A model generated the notes under the pieces. It did no database searches. It was not told where the DNA came from and saw nothing but the letters and a program-made list of their open reading frames with translations. Shown piece after piece: positions 1 through 6,725 of a stretch of DNA of 14,132 nt. Numbering within the stretch: position 1 is the stretch's first letter; each line of letters opens with the position of its first letter. Source of the DNA: DAOTXL01 sp034434895. Lineage in GTDB: Bacteria; Chloroflexota; Anaerolineae; JAAYZQ01. The position numbers and the translations under genes were made by a program. Location of the stretch: positions 1-14,132 of the forward strand of contig DAOTYI010000281.1 of the NCBI GenBank assembly GCA_034434895.1, read 5' to 3'.

Positions 1-413
1 GGGGTGTCGGTGGGCGGCGGCGTCGGCGTCGCCAGGTAGGCCACCATTCTGGGTGTGTCCACCCCCAGCCCGTGGGCCAGCTCCACCAGCGCCTGGATGT
101 CGGCTTCTGCCCGCCCTTCGGTGATGTAGGTGTCGGCCAGGTTGGCCACCCAGACGTTGATGTTGGCTGCCTCCAGTTGCGCCAGCCGGGCTTTGGCCTT
201 CTCCAGGTCATGGTCGCGGGCGTAGGCCGCCCCCACCAGGACGATGTACTGCTCCTGATGCTCGACGGCCAGGTTGGCGAAAGTGGTATCTACGTACCGG
301 ACCGGCCAGACCACCCAACCGAGGAACAACCCCAACCCCAACCCGGCGGTCAGGGCCAGAATCATCAGCAGCGCCAGGCTGAATCCTGACGGGGCTCTTT
401 TTCGTGGCTGCAT
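1..413 (-). CDS. Membrane-anchored hypothetical protein, 3' end beyond window
   Basis: Reading the minus strand from 413 gives an open frame to the window edge (137 codons, C-terminus missing). The ATG is preceded by AGGAG with an 8-nt spacer (421-427 side), so the start is well supported. The protein begins with a basic stretch (MQPRKRAPSG), then one hydrophobic helix at about residues 11-38 ending in WVVWPV, and then a soluble part rich in Ala, Leu and charged residues. The last visible residues become Pro/Thr-rich (TPTPPPTDTP), like a linker to something further on. The topology suggests an N-terminal anchor with the rest outside the cell. I do not recognise a named family; similar short anchored proteins occur in Chloroflexota, but the function is unknown. 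It lies 68 bp downstream of tRNA-Leu on the same strand and could be reached by read-through from the tRNA promoter. Confidence 0.7.
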   Translation of the reverse strand, partial: MQPRKRAPSGFSLALLMILALTAGLGLGLFLGWVVWPVRYVDTTFANLAVEHQEQYIVLVGAAYARDHDLEKAKARLAQLEAANINVWVANLADTYITEGRAEADIQALVELAHGLGVDTPRMVAYLATPTPPPTDT

Positions 414-481
414 CGTGATTGCTCCTGAACGCAATTCAGCCGCCCTTGCGGCGCGGCTGGAAAATGGGCCATAAAGGCCAA

Positions 482-565
482 TGCCGAAGGTGGGAGTCGA
501 ACCCACAAGAGGTCACCCTCACGCGAGTTTGAGTCGCGCGCGTCTGCCTGTTCCGCCACTTCGGC
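482..565 (-). tRNA. tRNA-Leu (anticodon CAA)
   Basis: An 84-nt type II (long variable arm) tRNA. The acceptor stem GCCGAAG pairs with CTTCGGC and is followed by discriminator A. The anticodon stem CGCGA/TCGCG encloses the loop CTCAAAC, giving anticodon CAA, which reads UUG (leucine). The variable arm forms a short AGG/CCT hairpin around GTGA. The T arm is GTGGG-TTCGACT-CCCAC. The 3' CCA is not encoded, since the next base is T, so it must be added post-transcriptionally. A strong promoter lies directly upstream (576-604). Confidence 0.96.
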
Positions 566-575
566 TGACCATTCC

Positions 576-604
576 AGTATACCTCAAAAGAGCGATGTCG
601 TCAA
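576..604 (-). promoter_or_regulatory. Sigma70-type promoter of tRNA-Leu
   Basis: On the minus strand, TTGACG (599-604), a 17-bp spacer and TATACT (576-581). The predicted transcription start falls a few bases before the tRNA 5' end at 565, as expected for a tRNA promoter. The same two hexamers drive the aminopeptidase gene at 3934-3962. Confidence 0.85.
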
Positions 605-692
605 ATTTGCGGGGATGGTTCAATGACCGGTACCCTCCCGCAGGTGTAACGATTCAGCCGATTGAAATCTCCCTCCTTGGGCACTTTGCCGG

Positions 693-821
693 GTGTCGGC
701 CTGCGCCGACACTGTATGCATTGCCCAGGGGGTCGGCGAAGGCCGACCATTGGCCGCAGGCCCAGGAAGGGTGACTTCCAGTCACCGCAACCTGCGGGCG
801 GGCAGGCAGTTACTTGCCTGC
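693..821. repeat. Cluster of four short perfect inverted repeats
   Basis: This gene-free stretch (566-927) holds four perfect small dyads in 130 bp. They are GTGTCGGC/GCCGACAC (693-712, 4-nt loop), GGTCGGC/GCCGACC (731-748, 4-nt loop), GGTGACT/AGTCACC (770-786, 3-nt loop) and GCAGGCA/TGCCTGC (802-821, 6-nt loop). The last overlaps the -35 box of the sigma-factor promoter (814-819) and could be an operator. The others look like REP-type intergenic palindromes or stacked hairpins. No T-run follows any of them, so none is an obvious intrinsic terminator. Confidence 0.75.
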
Positions 822-842
822 GATCGGCTTTTGGGGTATAAT
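814..842 (+). promoter_or_regulatory. Sigma70-type promoter of the ECF sigma/anti-sigma operon
   Basis: TTGCCT (814-819), a 17-bp spacer and a perfect TATAAT (837-842). This predicts transcription from about 849 and a leader of about 79 nt before the ATG at 928. The -35 box lies inside the dyad at 802-821. These are housekeeping-type elements, so the operon need not be solely autoregulated. Confidence 0.85.
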
Positions 843-898
843 CCCTCCTGTGGCCCTGTCGGTTCTGTTGCCCGGAAGAGAGAAAGAGAGGTAGCGCA

Positions 899-915
899 CC
901 AGGGGCGCCCCCTGG
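899..915 (+). promoter_or_regulatory. Leader hairpin next to the ribosome binding site
   Basis: CCAGGGG/CCCCTGG with a 3-nt loop forms a 7-bp GC-rich stem in the 5' leader. It ends one base before the GCGGAG ribosome binding site (916-920) of the sigma-factor gene. It could affect ribosome access or mRNA stability; that role is inferred from position only. Confidence 0.55.
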
Positions 916-927
916 CGGAGTGGGCTC

Positions 928-1521
928 ATGGATGAACAGGCGTTGATCGGGTCGGCGTGCAAAGGAGACGCCCGCGCCTTCAACCAACTGGTGCTGCTCT
1001 ATCAGAGCATGGTCTATAACCTGGCCTACCGCATTCTGAGCGATGCAGACGCCGCCGCCGATGCGACGCAGGATGCGTTCCTCTCTGCCTTCAAAGCCAT
1101 CCACAAGTTCCGGGGCGGATCGTTCAAAGCCTGGCTGCTGCGCATCGTCACCAATGCCTGCTACGACTATCTACGGGATAAGCGGCGCCGCCCTGCCGAC
1201 TCGTTGGACGATCTGCCGGTTGAGGAAGATCACCTGCGTTTCCTGGGCGGCGGGGCTGAGTCGCCGGAGGAGTTCATCGAACGCCGACAACTGAACCGGG
1301 CGATCCAGCAGGGCCTCCTGGGCCTTCCGGTTGAGCAACGGGTGGTCCTGATCCTCTCCGATCTCCAGGGACTGAGCTATCAGGAGATCGCCGACACGAC
1401 CGGCCTGTCCCTGGGAACAGTCAAATCCCGCCTGAGCCGGGGGCGGGCCAGGCTGCGCGACTACCTGCTGGAGCAGAGGGAACTTTTGCCCGCCCGCTAC
1501 CGTCTTAGGGATGCCGGGTAA
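928..1521 (+). CDS. RNA polymerase sigma factor, ECF (sigma-70 family, RpoE/SigW-like)
   Basis: A 197-aa ECF sigma factor directing RNA polymerase to a dedicated promoter set. Region 2 spans about residues 20-85: the helices around LVLLYQSMVYNLAYRIL, the ATQDAFLSAFKAI segment that binds core polymerase, and FKAWLLRIVTNACYDYLR, which contacts the -10 element. A charged linker with about 40 acidic and Gly residues follows. Region 4 covers about 125-178, with the helix-turn-helix LSYQEIADTTGLSLGTVKSR that contacts the -35 element. The length is typical. GGAG (917-920) with a 7-nt spacer supports the start. The anti-sigma gene begins 20 bp downstream in what is clearly one transcription unit. The stimulus and target genes are not visible here. 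Confidence 0.95.
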   Translation: MDEQALIGSACKGDARAFNQLVLLYQSMVYNLAYRILSDADAAADATQDAFLSAFKAIHKFRGGSFKAWLLRIVTNACYDYLRDKRRRPADSLDDLPVEEDHLRFLGGGAESPEEFIERRQLNRAIQQGLLGLPVEQRVVLILSDLQGLSYQEIADTTGLSLGTVKSRLSRGRARLRDYLLEQRELLPARYRLRDAG

Positions 1522-1541
1522 GAGGCCAAAAGGCGTAAGCG

Positions 1542-2669
1542 ATGGATGGGCGGACGAGAAAACAAAGAACTGAACACCACTATGTCGGGGAGAGGCTGTC
1601 GGCCTACCTGGACGGTGAGCTGACGCCTCAGGAGCGACAGACCGTGGAGCAGCACCTGGCCCGTTGCCAGGCCTGCCGTTGGGAACTCAACACCCTCCGA
1701 CAGACGGTGCAATGGCTGAGTGAACTGCCTCCGGTCCCTGTGCCCCGCGCTTTCACCCTCCCTGTGACAGCCCGGCCTGTTCGGGCGCCGCAGCGCAGTT
1801 GGGGCCTGCCTCTGTTGCAGGGAGCCACCGTCCTGGTGGCGCTGTTACTGGTGGTGGTGGTGGTGGGCGACTTTTTGCTGACCGGCTTTCTGCCGGTGGC
1901 CACCTCCCGGCAGATAGTGAGCTACGAGCAACCCCTTCCTGCTGCCCCCAGCCCTTTCTCCATCGCCGGGGAGACCAGAGAGGTCGAACAGACTGTCGTC
2001 CAGACGATGGTGGTGGAAGAGAGCCTGGCCGCCTTGCCCCCACCTTCCCCAACGCCGATGCCGGCCCCGCCCGGCCAACCGCCGGCAACCGTCCCTGCTG
2101 AAGAGGCAGAACCGACCTCCGTCATCAGCATGGATGTTCAGGAAAAGGTGGCGGCCCCGCCCCCGACCACAGTGGGGGAGGGAACCGGGATCGGCGGCGC
2201 GGGCGCCGTCGAGACGACGGCCCTCACCGAGACCGAAACCACCGCCGCCCGGCTGCTGGCCCCAGGGGCGGTTGTGACAGAGACGGAAGGGGCAGGGAGC
2301 GTGGTGACCGGCGTGGAGACAGCAGGGGTCCAGATGGCCGGGACGGAAACACCCGCGCTGACAGGTCAGCCCGACGGGGCGGCGGCCGTGGTGACCGGCT
2401 CCCAGGAGGCTGGCGGAGAGAGGTACGCTTATGCAACCGCGCTGCCCGCAGAGCGACCAACCGGGGGTGCCCCTACCGTCGTGGTCTATGTGCAGGAACC
2501 TGCTCCGGCTGTCGCCCCCGCCCGCCAGGGGGAGGCGGAAGCCATCCTGCCGGACACGGCAGTCATCTGGCTGGGGGTAGCCGAACTGACGCTGCTGGTG
2601 GCCTTCATCCTGCTGGCGTCGGCCACTCTGGCCGTCATGCTCCGGCGGCGCAGAAGGCGATATCGGTAG
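1542..2669 (+). CDS. Transmembrane anti-sigma factor with zinc-finger (zf-HC2) domain and sortase-signal-like C-terminus
   Basis: A 375-aa partner of the preceding ECF sigma factor. The N-terminal anti-sigma zinc finger lies at about residues 15-60 and has H38-x3-C42-x2-C45 (HLARCQAC), the usual sigma-binding ZAS fold, expected in the cytoplasm. One membrane helix follows (about 88-114, including a run of Val encoded by GTG repeats). Then come about 220 residues of low-complexity Pro/Thr/Ala/Glu/Val-rich sequence without recognisable domains, probably outside the cell. The end is unusual: LPDTA at 336-340, a second hydrophobic helix (about 341-366) and an Arg-rich tail (RRRRRR). That order matches a cell-wall sorting signal, although LPXTA rather than LPXTG. 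If it is not processed, the protein simply has two membrane spans. The gene starts with ATG after AAAGGCG and lies 20 bp behind the sigma gene. Confidence 0.9.
   Translation: MDGRTRKQRTEHHYVGERLSAYLDGELTPQERQTVEQHLARCQACRWELNTLRQTVQWLSELPPVPVPRAFTLPVTARPVRAPQRSWGLPLLQGATVLVALLLVVVVVGDFLLTGFLPVATSRQIVSYEQPLPAAPSPFSIAGETREVEQTVVQTMVVEESLAALPPPSPTPMPAPPGQPPATVPAEEAEPTSVISMDVQEKVAAPPPTTVGEGTGIGGAGAVETTALTETETTAARLLAPGAVVTETEGAGSVVTGVETAGVQMAGTETPALTGQPDGAAAVVTGSQEAGGERYAYATALPAERPTGGAPTVVVYVQEPAPAVAPARQGEAEAILPDTAVIWLGVAELTLLVAFILLASATLAVMLRRRRRRYR
2547..2669 (+). other. Region encoding a sortase-signal-like tail of the anti-sigma factor
   Basis: The codons at 2547-2561 encode LPDTA. They are followed by about 25 hydrophobic residues and then six consecutive Arg codons before the TAG stop. 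The order of pentapeptide, hydrophobic span and positive tail is that of Gram-positive sorting signals. LPXTA is a less common substrate than LPXTG, so cleavage is a hypothesis. Confidence 0.45.
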
Positions 2670-2682
2670 TCAGGGGGTGGTG

Positions 2683-2717
2683 AGTGTCATGGGTCAGGTG
2701 GTCAAGTGTCATGGGTC
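2683..2717. repeat. 13-bp direct repeat, 22-bp period
   Basis: AGTGTCATGGGTC occurs at 2683-2695 and again at 2705-2717, in the gap between the anti-sigma gene and the convergent aminopeptidase gene. No function is evident. Confidence 0.6.
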
Positions 2718-2718
2718 G

Positions 2719-2798
2719 TGAAGGCGCGCCGGAAAAAGAAATGATAGGAAATTGACAGAAATTCTTTGTGTCCTTCGTGTCCTTAGTGGTTTTCAGAC
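2719..2798. repeat. Dispersed intergenic repeat, copy 1
   Basis: The 28-bp core at 2748-2775 is identical to 9711-9738. Both copies are preceded by GAAGGCGC and an A/G-rich stretch and followed by GTGGTTTTCAGAC. Copy 1 carries an additional CGTGTCCTT unit (about 9 bp) after the core. It lies between two gene 3' ends. It belongs to the 'CTTCGTGTCCTTxGTGG' type of phrase seen between genes in many environmental bacteria. Confidence 0.75.
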
Positions 2799-2804
2799 CG
2801 GCTC

Positions 2805-3908
2805 TTACACCAGGAACCTGCCATCCCGGGCAAACAATACCCCGTCCACCCACACTTCGCCGCCCCGCCGCAGGTCGCAGATCATATCCCAGTGGATAGC
2901 CGAGCGGTTCTGGCTGCCGGTCTCCGGGTAGCCGGCGCCGAGGGCCATGTGCACCGTGCCGCCGATCTTTTCGTCAAAGAGGATATTTTTGGTAAAACGC
3001 TGCACGCTCTGGTTGGTGCCAAAGGCGAACTCGCCCAGATAGCGTGCCCCCTCATCGGTATCGAGCATGGTCAGCAGAAACTCTTGATTCCTGGCCGCAC
3101 TGGCCCTGACCACCCTGCCATTCTCGAACCACAGGCGGACATCCTCCACCTCACGGCCATTGGTGCAGGCCGGGTAGGTAAAACGCACAAAGCCGTTGAC
3201 GCTGTCTTCCACCGGCCCGGTAAAGATCTCACCGTCGGGAAAGTTCTCGTGGCCATCGCAGTTCACCCATGACCGCCCCTTGATTGACAACGTCAGATCG
3301 GTATCTGGCCCCACCAGACGCACCTGCTCCTTGCCCTGGAGCCAGTCAATCAACCGTTGCTGCCCCCTGGAGACCTCCTGCCAGGCCGCAATGGGGTCCG
3401 GTTCGTGGACCAGGGCCGCGCCATAGACAAAATCCTCAAACTCGCGCAATGACATCTCGGCATCCTGGGCAAAGGCGTTCGTGGGATAGGCTGTACCTGT
3501 CCACCTGAGCTCCTTCCTGGCTGCCCGTTCCAGGAACCGTTCCAGGAGGGGGCGGCGGGCGGCTGAAGCCCGTGCCTGCCTGGCCGGGTCCACGTTGGTC
3601 AACGCCTTGGTATTGGTCTCCGTCCAGATGCTGATCCGGGCGTCTATCTCTTCAATGAGCTGGCGTTCTATCGGCGCCACAAAGTCCAACTGCTCGTCAC
3701 TGGCATATTTGAAGAGAATCTCATTGATCTCGTCCAGGCCAAGCCGCAGCCAGGGGTGACCCCCTCGCTCCAGTACCCGCCGGTACACCGCCAGGATCAG
3801 GGGGGTGCCTGCCGGCGTGCCCTGAATGAGGACGAACTGGCCCGGTTGGACATCTACCGAATAATCTACCAGGATGCGTGCTACAGTTTCAACCCGTGGA
3901 TCTGTCAT
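2805..3908 (-). CDS. Aminopeptidase, peptidase family M29 (AmpS/AmpT type)
   Basis: A 367-aa cytosolic metallo-aminopeptidase releasing N-terminal residues from peptides. All the expected metal ligands of family M29 are present: E227 in GEIFTGP, E293 in LGEFAFGTN, H320 in GTVHMALG, and H339 and D341 in SAIHWDMICD. The conserved family start (LVDYSVDVQPGQFVLIQG) lies at residues 14-30. It is about 40 residues shorter than the Thermus/Staphylococcus enzymes, but the catalytic half is complete. The ATG at 3908 is preceded by GGAGG with a 5-nt spacer, and a clear promoter lies at 3934-3962. It is monocistronic: the downstream gap holds a repeat, and the upstream neighbour ends 118 bp away. Family M29 enzymes from thermophiles are heat-stable dimers with two metal ions. 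Confidence 0.93.
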   Translation of the reverse strand: MTDPRVETVARILVDYSVDVQPGQFVLIQGTPAGTPLILAVYRRVLERGGHPWLRLGLDEINEILFKYASDEQLDFVAPIERQLIEEIDARISIWTETNTKALTNVDPARQARASAARRPLLERFLERAARKELRWTGTAYPTNAFAQDAEMSLREFEDFVYGAALVHEPDPIAAWQEVSRGQQRLIDWLQGKEQVRLVGPDTDLTLSIKGRSWVNCDGHENFPDGEIFTGPVEDSVNGFVRFTYPACTNGREVEDVRLWFENGRVVRASAARNQEFLLTMLDTDEGARYLGEFAFGTNQSVQRFTKNILFDEKIGGTVHMALGAGYPETGSQNRSAIHWDMICDLRRGGEVWVDGVLFARDGRFLV

Positions 3909-3933
3909 CTTGTCCTCCGTTTCTCAAGGCACC

Positions 3934-3962
3934 AGTATAACACTCCTGATCACGCACGTCAA
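3934..3962 (-). promoter_or_regulatory. Sigma70-type promoter of the M29 aminopeptidase
   Basis: On the minus strand, TTGACG (3957-3962), a 17-bp spacer and TATACT (3934-3939), about 25 bp before the ATG. A small dyad CGTCA/TGACG (3957-3970) overlaps the -35 box. Both hexamers are the same as those of the tRNA-Leu promoter. Confidence 0.85.
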
Positions 3963-4026
3963 ACCTGACGCCGGACCTGGCTCTTCTGGAGGTGTCAGAT
4001 GGTTCCACCTGCCTGGTGCCTGGACT

Positions 4027-4662
4027 CTACCTGAACACCACCACCTCTTTGCCGTGCAGCTTGTCCAGCACCCGGCTGGCGATCAGCTCCAGATGGCTGT
4101 TGACCGCCACAAAGTCCAGATCATCGGTGGGCACGGTCAACACCGGACAGAGGGTAAAGCCTTCCACCCAGGCGTCGTACAGCTCGTTGAGCCGCGTCAG
4201 GTATTCGACGGCGATCTCCTGCTCATAGTCGCGGCCTCGCTGCCGGATCCGCTCCTGCAACACCGGCACCGAGGCCTGAAGGTAGATCACCAGGTCGGGT
4301 GGAGGCAGGATGGTAATGACCGTCTGATACAGGTCCCAATAGCTGCGCCAGTCGCGCTCGTCCATGTGGCCCTGGAGGTAGAGGTTGCGGGCAAAGATCT
4401 CGGCATCCTCATACACCGTGCGGTCCTGGACCACAGTGCCGGGTCGCTCGATGATCTGACGGTGATGGCTCAGCCGCCGCGAGAGGAAGTAGATCTGCGA
4501 ATGGAAGCTCCAGGCACGCATGTCCCGGTAGAAATCGGGCAGGTAGGGGTTGTCTTCCACCGCTTCATAAAACGGTTCCCAGCACATATACTCGCTCAGC
4601 AGGCGGGTCAGCGTGGATTTGCCCACCCCCACGTTGCCTGCCACGGCAATAAACTTTTTCAC
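4027..4662 (-). CDS. Deoxynucleoside kinase (dGK/dAK/dCK family)
   Basis: A 211-aa P-loop kinase that phosphorylates deoxynucleosides in the salvage pathway. The P-loop is GNVGVGKST (residues 9-17). FYEAVEDNPYL (31-41) carries the Glu that usually acts as base. DRTVYED (80-86) corresponds to the family's DRS-type motif. The Arg-rich lid is IRQRGRDYE (139-147). Substrate choice cannot be read from the sequence. I start it at GTG 4662: GGGGAG with an 8-nt spacer precedes it, and the P-loop then sits at the usual distance from the N-terminus. A longer reading frame up to 4758 would overlap the end of the HyuA-like gene and adds a non-homologous-looking leader. It follows that gene after 23 bp, so it is probably the last gene of the operon. 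Confidence 0.92.
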   Translation of the reverse strand: MKKFIAVAGNVGVGKSTLTRLLSEYMCWEPFYEAVEDNPYLPDFYRDMRAWSFHSQIYFLSRRLSHHRQIIERPGTVVQDRTVYEDAEIFARNLYLQGHMDERDWRSYWDLYQTVITILPPPDLVIYLQASVPVLQERIRQRGRDYEQEIAVEYLTRLNELYDAWVEGFTLCPVLTVPTDDLDFVAVNSHLELIASRVLDKLHGKEVVVFR

Positions 4663-4685
4663 GGTCTTGTCTCCCCCCTCCTGGT

Positions 4686-6725
4686 CTACACCGCCGGGCT
4701 GGGCCGCCCGACGGCGGTGAAGGTCAGCCTGGTGCCCAGATAGAGCCGCTCGCCCCAACCGGCCTGAACCGGCACTTCCCGGTCCTGTCGCGTCATCTGG
4801 ATCTCCACCTGATCGGCGCCGGCCTGCCGCGCCCTGGCCTCCAACCAGGGATGGATCCGCTCCTGAGCGCAGGCGACCGCCCCTTCCACGTCGTCCAGGT
4901 CCTGCACCCCGTCGGGCAGGTGGAGCCGCAGCTTCTTCCCATCCTCCAATGGGGCGATGAGCACCTCGTGCCGCAGGACCACACCGCCCGCCACCGCCCC
5001 TACGGCATTGGCCACTTCGGCGTGGGGGGGGATGATAAGGCGGGTGTGCAACTGCCCGGCGACGCGGGGCAGGTAGGCGGCCACCGGCGCGCCGATGGCC
5101 ACCATTGGCTGCCGCAAGGTCAGGGCACAGGCCAGGCCATGCTCCCCCTCGCCGTTCAAGGCCCGATCCAGCAGCAGCGCAGCCGTGGGTTCAGCCTCCC
5201 AGTTGGGCAGGTGGGCCTCATCGGCCAGGGCCTTGGTCACCAGGGCCATCGCCGCCCGGTCCGATACGCCCTCCACCACCCGGCGGCAGAGATCGTCGGC
5301 TGCGCATCGCCGCGAGGCCGCCAGGATCTGCGCTCCCAGGGAGGCAGCCTCGGCGTCCCACAGGTGCAGGCGGCCCAGGGCGTGCAGCGCATCGGTCGGA
5401 GTGAAGCCGGCACGCATCACCAGCCGCGCCGCGATCAACGGCTCGATGCGGCGCAGCAACAGCGTTCCGAACCGGGTCTCCCGCACCAGCGTCGCCAGCG
5501 AGACCGGGCCGTGGGCCAGTCGCTCCAGGAGGGCGGCCTCCTCCTCCGCCAGAGGGTGGGTTGGAGGGCGGCGCGAGAGCAGGAACTGGGCGGCCACCTC
5601 ATCGCGGGGTGGCGCCAGCACCTGGTTGCGCAGTTCGACCAGGGTTTCGGGGTGCTGGGTGGCCAACAGGCTGAGCGGCACCACCCGCTGTGGGCCGATG
5701 ATCGGCTGCCGGTTCCCAGCCAGGCGGACATGGCTGTCGCCCCCCAGGCCCACAGTGAGCACGTCCACCGCTTCGACCATGGTTCGCCAGCGGCCCACCT
5801 GCGCCCCTTCGGGATTCAGCCGGGGACGCCCCTCCCGCAGGGCCGCGATGTCGGTTGTCGTGCCGCCGATGTCTATCACCCATAGGGAGCCGTCTTCAAC
5901 GGGCATTCCCGACCGGCTGGCCAGGTGCCAGCCGCCCACGGCACTGGCCGCCGGGCCGGAGAGGATCGTTTCGATGGGCCGCTGCATGGCCCATTCAGCC
6001 CGTACCAACGATCCGTCACCCTTGACCACCATCAGCGGCGCGTGGATGCCGCGCCTTCGCAGCGTGTCGTGGAGTGTGCCGATCAACTCCCGCACCAGGG
6101 GGATCAGCCGGGCGTTCAGGGCCGCCGTGGCTGCCCGCCGCACCGAGTTGAGGCGCGTCGTCAGTTCGTGGCCACAGGTGACCGGCAGCCCGGTCAGCTC
6201 TTCGATCACCCTCCTGGCCCGCAGCTCGTGGGCCGGGTTGCGCACGCCAAAATAGCCTGACACAGCAAAGGCCTCCACGCGGCCCCGTCGGGCCAGGACC
6301 GCCTGGCGCAGGGCAGCCTCGTCCAGCGGCGCGACCTCGTCGCCGTGGAGGTCGTGCCCGCCGGCCACATAGACCAGATCGTCGGTGGCCAGATCGGCTG
6401 TCAGGCCGTACTGCCGGATCAGGTCCGGATCGTAGCCGATCAGGATCAGGCACGCCGGGCTGCCCTGTCCCTCCACGATGGCGTTGGTGGCCAGGGTGGT
6501 GGACAGGCCCACCAGGCTCACTGCCTCAGGGGAAGGTAGGGCCTGAGGGTCGGTGCCTGGGGCCGGCTGCTGGAAAAGGGCATCCAGCGCCTGGCCGATG
6601 CCGAGGGCCAGGTCCCGGCGAGTGGTCAGCGCCTTGGCGGCGCCCAGGACCTGTCCTGTCTCATTATCTACCAGGGCGGCATCGGTATAAGTGCCGCCGG
6701 TGTCAATCCCCAGTGCGATGCTCAT
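4686..6725 (-). CDS. Hydantoinase/oxoprolinase family protein (HyuA-like, ASKHA ATPase fold)
   Basis: A 679-aa protein of the hydantoinase/oxoprolinase A family. The N-terminal domain begins with IDTGGTYTD (D8-D15) and the second half of the ATP site with IDIGGTTTD (284-292). Between them, LSTTLATNAIVEG (75-86), CGHELTTRLNSVRRAATAALN (184-204) and VVKGDGSL (233-240) are characteristic of the family. Residues about 393-450 (LLERLAHGPVSLATLV to GFTPTDALHALG) look like a winged-helix segment within the core. The C-terminal part includes LIIPPHAEVANAVGAVAGGV. No HyuB (N-methylhydantoinase B) partner is present, so a simple ATP-dependent hydantoinase or 5-oxoprolinase role is unlikely. The ATG at 6725 overlaps the stop of the upstream MetH-activation gene (ATGA), pointing to translational coupling and a shared task. 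The true substrate is unknown. Confidence 0.88.
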   Translation of the reverse strand: MSIALGIDTGGTYTDAALVDNETGQVLGAAKALTTRRDLALGIGQALDALFQQPAPGTDPQALPSPEAVSLVGLSTTLATNAIVEGQGSPACLILIGYDPDLIRQYGLTADLATDDLVYVAGGHDLHGDEVAPLDEAALRQAVLARRGRVEAFAVSGYFGVRNPAHELRARRVIEELTGLPVTCGHELTTRLNSVRRAATAALNARLIPLVRELIGTLHDTLRRRGIHAPLMVVKGDGSLVRAEWAMQRPIETILSGPAASAVGGWHLASRSGMPVEDGSLWVIDIGGTTTDIAALREGRPRLNPEGAQVGRWRTMVEAVDVLTVGLGGDSHVRLAGNRQPIIGPQRVVPLSLLATQHPETLVELRNQVLAPPRDEVAAQFLLSRRPPTHPLAEEEAALLERLAHGPVSLATLVRETRFGTLLLRRIEPLIAARLVMRAGFTPTDALHALGRLHLWDAEAASLGAQILAASRRCAADDLCRRVVEGVSDRAAMALVTKALADEAHLPNWEAEPTAALLLDRALNGEGEHGLACALTLRQPMVAIGAPVAAYLPRVAGQLHTRLIIPPHAEVANAVGAVAGGVVLRHEVLIAPLEDGKKLRLHLPDGVQDLDDVEGAVACAQERIHPWLEARARQAGADQVEIQMTRQDREVPVQAGWGERLYLGTRLTFTAVGRPSPAV

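Noticed and set aside
433..455. Hairpin CAGCCGC/GCGGCTG between tRNA-Leu and the first gene as a tRNA terminator
   Set aside because: The loop is 9 nt and no T-run follows on the minus strand; too weak to call.
1845..1866. GTG-repeat tract in the anti-sigma gene as a phase-variation switch
   Set aside because: It is a triplet repeat within a valine-rich membrane helix; slippage would only alter helix length, not the frame.
4851..6255. Long plus-strand open frames opposite the HyuA-like gene
   Set aside because: Low-complexity Arg/Gln/Pro-rich translations, no ribosome binding site, antisense to a gene with intact family motifs.
4686..6725. 5-oxoprolinase or ATP-dependent hydantoinase as a firm functional name
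   Set aside because: No HyuB-type partner is adjacent and the gene is coupled to a MetH-activation-domain gene, so only the family name is supported.
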